A stretch of 64,000 bases of DNA from Candidatus Manganitrophus noduliformans. GTDB taxonomy: Bacteria; Nitrospirota; Nitrospiria; SBBL01; Manganitrophaceae. The stretch spans positions 1,674,001-1,738,000 of the forward strand of contig NZ_VTOW01000001.1 in NCBI RefSeq assembly GCF_012184425.1, in the 5' to 3' direction. The translations under genes were made by a program, and so were the position numbers. The notes under the pieces are model-generated. The model had not been told where the DNA came from. It ran no database searches and saw only the letters and a program-made list of their open reading frames with translations. Positions 44,936 through 52,196 of this stretch are shown here, piece after piece (position 1 is the stretch's first letter; the number at the start of each line of letters is the position of its first letter).

Positions 44936-46444
44936 TTATTTTTTCCCCTCAATGGCTTTCAGCCATTGCGCCACCTGGACCGCCTCCGGGGAGGCCGGTT
45001 TTAATTCCAGGTATCTTTTGTAGTGCAGCGCCGCTTTTCGAGGATTCCGCAGCACACTATCATAAAAAGTGCCGATGTTAAAGTGGGCGTCGGCATATTT
45101 CGGATTCACCTCCAATGCCTTGACGTAGGCTTGCTCGGCTTTCTTCATCTCTTTCATCCTCCGAAAGACTTCACCGAGGTTGTTGTGGGCCTTCGCCGAT
45201 TGGGGCCAGAACCGGATGCTTTCCGCCAGAAGATCGGACGCCTCGGGATACCGCTTTGCTTCGGCGAGGAGGGTCCCCATCTGAAAGAAGGTCTCTCCAA
45301 GGAATCGCTTCACCTCCCGGCTGGGGACGGCGAAAGCGATTCCCCGCGCGTCCTGGAGCGTTCCCAACACCACGCCGACGACTTCTCCCTGTTTATTCAG
45401 AAGCGGGCCGCCGCTGTTTCCGGGGTTGATCGCCACGTCGGTCTGAAGGACCGGGCGATTCCCAAGAACCCGCTCCGGCGCGCTGATGATCCCTTGCGAG
45501 GCCGAGTGGCTGAGACCGAAGGGACAGCCGACCGCCATCACCGACGCGCCGGCTTTGGAGTTGTCGGACTGAGCGAAGGAGAGCGGTTCGGTTTCTTGAA
45601 GCGCAATCTGAAGGAGGGCCAGGTCGAGCGCGCTGCTGACCGATAAAACCGTTGCAGGATATTTCGCGCCGTTTTGGAATTGGACCGTCAGGCGGCTTGC
45701 CCGATTGGCCTGATGACCGCTCGCCAGGATATATCCCGCTCCGACGATAAAGCCGCTTCCTTCGATCTTCCCCTGTGTCGTCTCGCCTTGCACACAGACC
45801 ACCTGAGGAAAGGAGAGGACCGGTTCCGGGGGGGCCGTCCGAGCGATCCCCCCCGGCGGAAGAGCCAGGGCCGGAGCGACCGGCGCGGGAGGCATCGGGA
45901 CGGGGAGGGGCGGCCCGGCCAGTTCTCCGGTAAGGTGAATGTCGCCGTCCCCTTCCTCTTCCGCAATTCCTTTTCCCCGGGCCAGCTTGTCCCCCGGGAC
46001 GTCGGTCAGTTCGGCGAGCCGCATCTGCGCCCGGGGGGCGAGGGGATGGGTCGGGGCGAGGCTGAGGAAGCGGCGGTAATGAAAGATCGCCTGAACGTTG
46101 TTGGCCTTCTCATAAGAGTAGATGTTCGCTAAGTTGTGATGGGCCTTGAAATGGTTCGGATCGATCCGGACCACCTCCCGGTAGGAGGCGACCGCCTCTT
46201 CAACCTTGTTTTGTTTCTGGAGAATGACCCCCCGCCGGAAAAGCGCCTCGGTGTTCTGCGGATCGAGCTTGAGGGCGGCGTCGAGCGATTGGAGGGCATC
46301 GTCCAGCCGATTTTGGTCGTAGGCGATCAATCCCTCTTCGAGGTGGGTCGGTCCGACCGCGTCGGGCCGAAGCTGCCGGCTGCATCCGGTAAAGAGAATT
46401 CCGGCCGCCAAAAAAAGAAGAATGCTTCTAAAGAGTTGTTCCAT
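44936..46444 (-). CDS. lipoprotein with TPRs flanking an HtrA-like (S1C) serine protease domain
   Basis: 502 residues from ATG 46444 (GAGGTGA upstream); lipobox LFTGC-S. N-terminal TPRs (~30-130), a Pro-rich linker (~170-200), trypsin-like domain (~205-385), then three more TPRs (~390-480). The catalytic triad is visible: His in ILASGHQAN, Asp in SALDLALLQI, Ser in NPGNSGGPLLN. No PDZ domain. Anchored in the envelope it could process or chaperone exported substrates of the operon. 11 bases separate it from the kinase gene. Confidence 0.85.
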   Translation of the reverse strand: MEQLFRSILLFLAAGILFTGCSRQLRPDAVGPTHLEEGLIAYDQNRLDDALQSLDAALKLDPQNTEALFRRGVILQKQNKVEEAVASYREVVRIDPNHFKAHHNLANIYSYEKANNVQAIFHYRRFLSLAPTHPLAPRAQMRLAELTDVPGDKLARGKGIAEEEGDGDIHLTGELAGPPLPVPMPPAPVAPALALPPGGIARTAPPEPVLSFPQVVCVQGETTQGKIEGSGFIVGAGYILASGHQANRASRLTVQFQNGAKYPATVLSVSSALDLALLQIALQETEPLSFAQSDNSKAGASVMAVGCPFGLSHSASQGIISAPERVLGNRPVLQTDVAINPGNSGGPLLNKQGEVVGVVLGTLQDARGIAFAVPSREVKRFLGETFFQMGTLLAEAKRYPEASDLLAESIRFWPQSAKAHNNLGEVFRRMKEMKKAEQAYVKALEVNPKYADAHFNIGTFYDSVLRNPRKAALHYKRYLELKPASPEAVQVAQWLKAIEGKK

Positions 46445-46456
46445 CAATTCACCTCT

Positions 46457-47518
46457 CTAATCCAAGATCGGGTAACCCGATTTCGCGACGGCGAGTCCCT
46501 TCACGTCGCCGTAGGGGCTCGGGCCTTCGCCGTTCATCCCCGGACGGGGGCTCTTATCGGAGAAGCGGACGATGTCCCCCTTGTGCGGGAGGGTGTTTCC
46601 CAGGACGCGCGCCTTCGAGAATTTTTCCGAGACGAAGACCACGGCCAGCTCTCCGATCGGGTTCTCGATGACCCCGACGACCTGATTGGTCTCCGGATCG
46701 GTCAGGACCTTCTTGACCGAGAAGAGCGAGAGCCGATCGCCCACGTGGACCTGCGCATTGGCGCCGGCGTTGATGTAGACCAAATTCTCTTCCAGGTGAA
46801 TCACCTTCCCCAATCCGGTCGAATGGGTCCGGAGCCGTTCCTGGACCGCCCCGATGATAAAGCCGAGGGAATCCTGAATCGTCTGCCGGGTTGCTTTGCC
46901 GAGGGGCGTTTTGTGAAAGGCGTCTCCGCCGAAAGTGAGGGTGGGAAAATTCAGATCGACGGCGATCGCTTTCTCCCAGGCCCGCCCTTCCGAGCGGTAG
47001 GAATGAAGGATCTCCCCGGTGGAAGTGTCGATGATCCGAAGATCGATCGCCACGTGTGCGGCGGTGAACTCGGCCGACGCTTTCGGGAAGAGCCAGGTGA
47101 AAAAGCCGGCCCGTCCGCCGGCCCCGACCGCTTTCTGCTCGAACTCGGTCACCTCGCCGACAATCAGATAATCGACCCCCAACAGCTGCCCCACCTGAGC
47201 CGCCGTCTCCTTCGTCACCAATTTGGAGGCGGAGAGCTCCTGCTCACGCATGATCTGGGAGAGGATCGCCCGCTCGACGACGACCACTTTTCCGGTGTTG
47301 ATCAATTCCGTGACGACCTGGGCGGCCAGCCCTCCGCCGATGTCCCAGCCCCCGTAGACCTGAGCGAACCGGTCGGTGGCGCCGAACCGGGCGACCGCCA
47401 CGCGGACCTTCCCCGCGGGACCCGCGGCGATCGGCTCGGCCCAGGCCGGCGGAAGCCCCAGGCTGAGAGAGCAGAGGAGGGCGATGACGAAGGATTTAAA
47501 ATGGTATCGGGTCTTCAT
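46457..47518 (-). CDS. CsgG-family outer-membrane secretion protein
   Basis: 353 residues from ATG 47518 (GGGAGAG upstream); signal peptide MKTRYHFKSFVIALLCSLSLG, cleaved near AWA. This is the most CsgG-like of the four: VRVAVARFGATDRF, WDIGGGLAAQVVTELINTGKVVVVERAILS (given by position 47260-47345), GQLLGVDYLIVGEVTEF, VAIDLRIIDTSTGEILHSYR. A ~110-residue beta-rich C-terminal addition (VYINAGANAQVHVGDRL) resembles FlgT-like/OB folds. There is no lipobox cysteine as in E. coli CsgG, so it may be periplasmic or pore-forming without lipid. Likely export component for the small secreted proteins upstream in the operon. Confidence 0.82.
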   Translation of the reverse strand: MKTRYHFKSFVIALLCSLSLGLPPAWAEPIAAGPAGKVRVAVARFGATDRFAQVYGGWDIGGGLAAQVVTELINTGKVVVVERAILSQIMREQELSASKLVTKETAAQVGQLLGVDYLIVGEVTEFEQKAVGAGGRAGFFTWLFPKASAEFTAAHVAIDLRIIDTSTGEILHSYRSEGRAWEKAIAVDLNFPTLTFGGDAFHKTPLGKATRQTIQDSLGFIIGAVQERLRTHSTGLGKVIHLEENLVYINAGANAQVHVGDRLSLFSVKKVLTDPETNQVVGVIENPIGELAVVFVSEKFSKARVLGNTLPHKGDIVRFSDKSPRPGMNGEGPSPYGDVKGLAVAKSGYPILD

Positions 47519-47550
47519 AATGATCTCTCCCTTTGGAAACGCCTTAGCGC

Positions 47551-48027
47551 CTAACATCGTCTATTCGATTCGTTGATGATGTTGACATTGACCTGACTGT
47601 TGATGCTCCCCTCGTTGTTTTCCACATTCGCTTCGTTGCTCGAATCGATCAAGATATCCCCCGCGATGATCAGGCCGCCGTCGTCGGTGACCTTTTCCAG
47701 CCGGCTTCGGGCCCGGTCGGCCGCCGTGCACTCCGCCTCGGGCGGAAGCGACGGGAAGATGTTCGCCCGCACCCGGATCGATTCCTCATCCCGCTGCTGG
47801 CGCCTTTTGATGTCGCGGATGGTTGCCTTCAACTCTTCTTCTTCCTTTTCTTTTTGTTCCTGTTCGGGGGTTTTCGGTTGTTTCTCTTCCGCTTCTTTTT
47901 TTGCCTCTTCCCGATCCCTCTCCTCGCTCTGGATGGGAGGGGCGCCGTGCGTCGGTCCGATCTTCCCCCCGAGCAGCAGGGCGATCAGCGCGAATCCGAG
48001 CGAGGCGACGATTTTTTTCGTTTCCAT
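47551..48027 (-). CDS. exported, charged coiled-coil protein with N/S-rich C-terminus
   Basis: 158 residues; GGGAGGGG before ATG 48027; signal peptide MET-KKIVASLGFALIALLLGG. Residues 35-85 are almost wholly Glu, Lys, Gln and Arg and should form a coiled coil. The last 45 residues are polar and beta-prone (GGLIIAGDILIDSSNEAN, SINSQVNVNIINESN), similar in composition to the C-termini of the two small secreted proteins upstream. Not a recognised family; possibly an assembly factor or nucleator of the same polymer. Confidence 0.6.
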   Translation of the reverse strand: METKKIVASLGFALIALLLGGKIGPTHGAPPIQSEERDREEAKKEAEEKQPKTPEQEQKEKEEEELKATIRDIKRRQQRDEESIRVRANIFPSLPPEAECTAADRARSRLEKVTDDGGLIIAGDILIDSSNEANVENNEGSINSQVNVNIINESNRRC

Positions 48028-48085
48028 GAGATTCCCCTCCCGCGTCCGGAGGGGCGTGAGGATGATCCCACGCCCCTCCCGGTTC

Positions 48086-48463
48086 CTACTTGTTGTTGCT
48101 GTTGCGGTTGACGGTGCTCAGATCGCTGCCGTTGATCTCGGTCTTGCCGGTGATGTTCGCCGAGTTCGATTGCGCGATATCGCCGCTGTTTCCGACCACG
48201 CTCCCGACGGAGTTCCTCTGGAAAGTCTTGTTGCCGGTGACGACGGCGCTGTCTTTGATGTCCTTGATCACCTGGTTGCCGACTCCCTTGGCCTGATCGC
48301 CTCCGACGTTGTCGCTTGCTTCGCGAATGTCGTTACCGGCCGCCTTGACGGTTTGATTGACCTCTTTGCTGTCATCGCAGCCGAAGAGGCAGATCGCTTT
48401 GCTTTCCATCGCCGTCCCGAAAACCAGGGCCAATCCCATCACTGTCGCTACGAATGTCTTCAT
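48086..48463 (-). CDS. small secreted polar protein, copy B
   Basis: About 125 residues from ATG 48463 (ATG 48469 also in frame; AGGGGG upstream favours 48463). Signal peptide MKTFVATVMGLALVFGTAMESKA, then CLFGC, a helical middle (DIREASDNVGGDQAKGVGNQ) and a C-terminal ~55 residues dominated by Asn, Ser, Gly, Thr (NSVGSVVGNSGDIAQSNSA, DLSTVNRNSNNK). Strong paralogue of the next gene upstream. The polar, repeat-like tail is reminiscent of curlin-type amyloid segments, but the canonical curlin repeat is not present. Confidence 0.72.
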   Translation of the reverse strand: MKTFVATVMGLALVFGTAMESKAICLFGCDDSKEVNQTVKAAGNDIREASDNVGGDQAKGVGNQVIKDIKDSAVVTGNKTFQRNSVGSVVGNSGDIAQSNSANITGKTEINGSDLSTVNRNSNNK

Positions 48464-48560
48464 TTTCATTTCCCCCTTTTATTTTAGAAGTCGTTGTTTT
48501 AGGTTGTCGTTCCCGCTTGATCGGAGAGACCCGGGCGCCGCGCCCGGGTCCCGCGCCGGA

Positions 48561-48944
48561 CTATTTGTTGTTGCTGTTGAAGTTGTCCGTGCTCAGATCA
48601 CTGTTGTTGATTTCGGTTTTGCCGGTGATGTTGGCGGAGTTCGATTGGGTGATGTCGCCCTTGTTGAAGAAGACGCTGCCGACCGAGTTGCTCTGGACCG
48701 TGGTGTTGCCGGTGACGACGGCGCTGTCTTTGATGTCCTTGATCACCTGGTTGCCGATTCCCTTGGCCTGGTCGCCGTTGACGTTGTCGCTTGCTTCGCG
48801 AATGTCGCGGCCGGCCCCTTTGGCGGTCTGATTCACGGTGGTGCTGTCATCGCATCCGATGAGGCAGATCGCCTTGCTCTCCATCGCGGTTCCGAAAACC
48901 AAAGCCAGTCCCATCGCGGTTGCCACTAATGTTGACTTCTTCAT
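48561..48944 (-). CDS. small secreted polar protein, copy A (first gene after the sigma-54 promoter)
   Basis: 127 residues, ATG 48944, GGGGGG 8 bases upstream. Signal peptide MKKSTLVATAMGLALVFG...SKA; mature protein begins ICLIGCDDS with a CxxxC-like pair, then DIREASDNVNGDQAKGIGNQ and an Asn/Ser-rich tail (QSNSVGSVFFNKGDITQSN, NSDLSTDNFNSNNK). About 75-80% identical to copy B by eye, indicating tandem duplication. Its position directly behind a sigma-54 promoter suggests it is the most highly expressed product of the run, as expected for a structural subunit. Confidence 0.75.
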   Translation of the reverse strand: MKKSTLVATAMGLALVFGTAMESKAICLIGCDDSTTVNQTAKGAGRDIREASDNVNGDQAKGIGNQVIKDIKDSAVVTGNTTVQSNSVGSVFFNKGDITQSNSANITGKTEINNSDLSTDNFNSNNK

Positions 48945-49365
48945 TTTTGTATCCCCCCTGTGGATGTTGATTTTGTGAAGAGCGCCGGCGGCCCATCCGC
49001 CGATTCCTCATTCACTTTCTTTTTTGCGTTCACGGACAGGGGGTATAGCAAGGGGTGTGCCAATTTCTTTGAAGATGCTTTTTTGTGAAAGGGAGGCGAA
49101 AAACGGGTCGTCTCGATTTTGCGGCTCCATCGATGGCGTCCATCCCCGCTTGGACTTTCTGGTTCCTGGAAGAAAAATTATGGATTCCGGAAAAAAGAAG
49201 AGAGGGGAGAGGAAGAGGATCAGGGAAAGCGGTCGCGCGTCGGTTTCCACTTGGCACGGAAGATACAGTGTATCTGAAGATGTTCATCCTCATTACGATC
49301 ACGAGCCTAAGAAGGAAGGCCCTCTTTCATCTGCCGAAGGTCTCCTTGGGATTTGCTAAATGGGG
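48945..49365 (-). other. 421-bp intergenic region with sigma-54 promoter
   Basis: Lies between the stop of the sigma-54 activator gene and the first small secreted protein, all on the minus strand. It contains the -24/-12 promoter at 49048-49062 and a leader of about 90 bases. The ~300 bases upstream of the promoter are where activator-binding sites would be expected; I saw no clear repeated operator. Short overlapping reading frames here look spurious. Confidence 0.6.
49048..49062 (-). promoter_or_regulatory. sigma-54 (-24/-12) promoter
   Basis: On the minus strand the sequence reads TTGGCACACCCCTTGCT: TGGCAC, five bases, TTGCT. It matches the TGGCACG-N4-TTGCW consensus at every invariant position (GG at -24, GC at -12). 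Transcription should start near 49037, about 93 bases before the ATG at 48944. Confidence 0.85.
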
Positions 49366-51438
49366 CTAACGGATGTCGCGCCCGGTCCGTAAATTCAAGG
49401 TCCGGATGAGCCGGGCGAGATAGGTGCGTTGAAGTCCCAATATCTCGGCGGCTTTGGTCTGATTGCCGCCGGTTTTGTGAAGGGCGTCTTGAATGACCGA
49501 CCGTTTGTATTGCTCCAGCGCTTCATGAAAGGCCTGCGGTTCTCCGCCGACCAGAACCTTGGCGGTCGATTCCTCCTCCGGCAGAATAATGTCGTCGGGG
49601 GTGATGATCCGGTCTCGATCCAGGACGACCGCCCGCTCGATGACGTTCTTTAACTCGCGGATGTTTCCCGGCCAGCTATATTCGGCCAGGAGGGTAATCG
49701 CCTCCCGGGTGATCGCCGGCTTTTCTTTTTTGCATTTCATGCTGAAGAAAGCGAGGAAGTGGTCGACCAGCAGGGGAAGATCGTCGAAGCGTTCCGAGAG
49801 GGGTGGAAGCGTGAGGGAGATGACATGGAGGCGATAGAAGAGATCGCTCCGGAACTTGCCGGATGCGATCTCTTTTTTTAAATCCCGATTGGTTGCGGAG
49901 ACGACGCGCACGTCGATCGGAATCGCTTCCCGTCCGCCGACCCGTTGCACCTCCCGCTCCTCCAATACCCGGAGAAGTTTGGCCTGCATCGTCGGGGAGA
50001 CCTCTCCGATCTCATCTAAAAAGAGGGTGCCGCCGCTCGCCGTTTCGAAGATCCCCTTCTTCTGAGCGAGGGCGCCGGTGAAGGCCCCCTTTTCGTAGCC
50101 GAAGAGTTCGGCCTCCAGAAGGGTCTCGGAGAGGGCGGCGCAGTTGATGGCGTAGAACTTTTGATCCCGCCGCAGGCTGCATTGATGGATCGCCTTGGCG
50201 AAGAGCTCTTTGCCGGTCCCGGTTTCCCCGACGATGAGGATGGTCGAGTCGACGGGAGCGATCCGCTCGATCTGCTCGTAGAGGATCTGCATCTTGGGGC
50301 TTTTCCCGATAATGCCGTGAAAGTCCGATTCTCTTTGGATCGCCCCCTTCAGCTCCTCGTTCGCCTGGGCCAGCGCTTTGTTCTCCATCGTGTAGCGGAG
50401 GAGCTGCCGATGGGTCTCCCGTAATTCCCGGACGTGATTGAACAGAGGCGGAATCATTTCCAGTCGCGCCTGGACGATTTCCGGCGACTCTCTCCGGGAG
50501 GGTTTCGACTTCCAGGTGAAGCGGTAGCGGGAGTAAGGGGCGTTGAAGAATTGCCCCCGTTCCAGGGTGACGGTCAGCGGACCGGACTGAAGGGTTCCCC
50601 CCTTGACGATTTCATATGCGCTGTTTTCCTTTTGATACCGTTCCGGATCCTCCTCCACTTCAGGGGCGAGGATCTTGAGTTCTCCCTCGTGGGGCTGGAG
50701 AATCAGCCCTTCCATCATCGCGGGGTGATCGGGAGGCGTTGAGAAAATCTCCGTCCGAAGGGAGACCGGCCTGGCGATGATCACCTCCCTTTTTGAGACG
50801 TTTTCGATGACGGCGAGCCGGCCGTCTCTTTTTTGAATCTGGTATCCTCCGAATTCCCGGACAAGGTTCTGGAGCTTGAGTTGAGAAACCTCCTCGGTGC
50901 AGCGGGCCTCCTCGACGACCGGAAAGAGCTTCGTGAGCCCCTCATAGTTCCCGCGGATAAACCCGAAGTTGCCGAGAATCGGCTCGACGTTCGGTCCGAA
51001 TTGGGAGAGCAAGATCGCCTCGGGGCGCTGGGTTTCGGAAGGGGGAAGACACTGCAGCTTGAAGTAGTTGGCGAAGCCGGTGGCCCAAAGATTGGAGCAG
51101 TAGAGCGCCTGCTCCATCTGATTCTGAAGCTTCGCAATAATCTCCAGGACGGAGGGGCCGTAGCCCGATTGGAAATACTCTTTGGCCGCCAGGTAGGTGA
51201 TCTCTTTGGTCCCGCCGGCGTTTTCGGCGGCGAAAATTAAATTCTTGAGGATGTGATGCGGAACCCAGTTGTTGTGGTCAGACAGAAACGCCTTTGGGTC
51301 GACAATCGGATTGAGGCGGTTCTCCCCCGATAAAATCTCGTGGTAGTCGATGTCGTCCCCTTTCCCGATCCGCTCCAGATGAAGGATGAGCATTCGGGTG
51401 AGAAGACAGGTCGTCCAGGGGGTTTCTTGGTCCATCAT
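49366..51438 (-). CDS. sigma-54-dependent transcriptional activator with uncharacterised sensory N-terminus
   Basis: 690 residues; ATG 51438, or the next codon ATG 51435. The N-terminal ~340 residues (FLSDHNNWVPHHILKNLIFAAEN, FPVVEEARCTEEVSQLKL) are not a receiver, GAF or PAS domain that I recognise. A coiled-coil linker leads to a complete AAA+ domain: Walker A GETGTGKE, GAFTGA loop, Walker B GGTLFLDEIGE, R-fingers FRSDLFYRL, and a C-terminal HTH (NQTKAAEILGLQRTYLARLI). It is upstream of and codirectional with the sigma-54 promoter at 49048 and is its most likely activator. The N-terminal domain probably binds a small ligand. Confidence 0.88.
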   Translation of the reverse strand: MMDQETPWTTCLLTRMLILHLERIGKGDDIDYHEILSGENRLNPIVDPKAFLSDHNNWVPHHILKNLIFAAENAGGTKEITYLAAKEYFQSGYGPSVLEIIAKLQNQMEQALYCSNLWATGFANYFKLQCLPPSETQRPEAILLSQFGPNVEPILGNFGFIRGNYEGLTKLFPVVEEARCTEEVSQLKLQNLVREFGGYQIQKRDGRLAVIENVSKREVIIARPVSLRTEIFSTPPDHPAMMEGLILQPHEGELKILAPEVEEDPERYQKENSAYEIVKGGTLQSGPLTVTLERGQFFNAPYSRYRFTWKSKPSRRESPEIVQARLEMIPPLFNHVRELRETHRQLLRYTMENKALAQANEELKGAIQRESDFHGIIGKSPKMQILYEQIERIAPVDSTILIVGETGTGKELFAKAIHQCSLRRDQKFYAINCAALSETLLEAELFGYEKGAFTGALAQKKGIFETASGGTLFLDEIGEVSPTMQAKLLRVLEEREVQRVGGREAIPIDVRVVSATNRDLKKEIASGKFRSDLFYRLHVISLTLPPLSERFDDLPLLVDHFLAFFSMKCKKEKPAITREAITLLAEYSWPGNIRELKNVIERAVVLDRDRIITPDDIILPEEESTAKVLVGGEPQAFHEALEQYKRSVIQDALHKTGGNQTKAAEILGLQRTYLARLIRTLNLRTGRDIR

Positions 51439-51625
51439 CTGGTCCTGTGGTCCTGTTGAGGGGATCGGGAAATACCTACGAAATACTTAAGGTATGTCGG
51501 CGTGAAGCTACCTCAAAATCGGACCGTTTGTCAACGAAATAAGATGCCCTTTTTTTATTTCTCCGCGAACGAACAAATCGCGGTCGACGGGAGGAAAGAT
51601 AAAGGGGGGGCGGATCGGCGAGGGT

Positions 51626-52033
51626 TCAGGGGGTCTCTTCTTCCGACGTCGGTTCAGGGTCGGGAGGGGGGGACGATTCGGATTCCGGCGGCGCGGGAGA
51701 TCCTTTTTCATCCAAACGTTCCAGCCGGGCCAGCGCGTCTTTCATCTTCACGCACCACTCCTCTTTCGATTCGCCCGATTGGCACTGCTCCCATTTTTCC
51801 TTGCTCTTTTCGGCCAGGCCGACCAGGGCCTGCATGCCGTCGGCAAGGGTGTTCAACGCCTCGTCCAGCGCCCGCTCGATCCGCTCCGCTTCGGAGGGAG
51901 GGGGCTCCGGTTCCGAAGGGGGAGCCGCCCAGACCGGGAAAGCGGTTTGGAAGAGGATCAAAAAGAAGAAGAGGGCCCTTCGGTTTGATTTTTGAAAACG
52001 CTTGAAGAAAGATAATTGCTGAAAATGAGCCAT
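51626..52033 (-). CDS. small exported protein with Pro/Glu-rich tail
   Basis: 135 residues; ATG 52033 with AGAGGG close upstream. Basic N-terminus followed by a hydrophobic signal (ALFFFLILFQTAFPVWA) cleaved near WAA. Mature part: helical, Ala/Glu-rich (ALDEALNTLADGMQALVGLAEK), two cysteines 15 residues apart (QCQSG, WCVKM) and a C-terminal Pro/Glu/Ser-rich tail (PPPDPEPTSEEETP). No family recognised. It sits upstream of the sigma-54 activator on the same strand, about 190 bases away. Confidence 0.55.
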   Translation of the reverse strand: MAHFQQLSFFKRFQKSNRRALFFFLILFQTAFPVWAAPPSEPEPPPSEAERIERALDEALNTLADGMQALVGLAEKSKEKWEQCQSGESKEEWCVKMKDALARLERLDEKGSPAPPESESSPPPDPEPTSEEETP

Positions 52034-52196
52034 CGCCCTCTCGCGTTATTCTTTCATGGTCAAACTCAATATACTCCTTTTCAAAGCGGATCGACAAGAG
52101 GAAGGGCCGCAATTTATCATCGGCTTCCTCCCTTGTTATTCCGAGGAAGATATGCTAAAGTCAGCCCGTTTTAAACGGTTGGCGTGATTGATAAAG

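Noticed and set aside
48086-48944. True curlin (CsgA/CsgB) subunits
   Set aside because: The regular curlin repeat with Gln/Asn ladder is not present; only composition and context are similar.
49008-49369. Short reading frames on both strands in the sigma-54 promoter region
   Set aside because: They overlap one another and the promoter, lack ribosome-binding sites and have no recognisable features.
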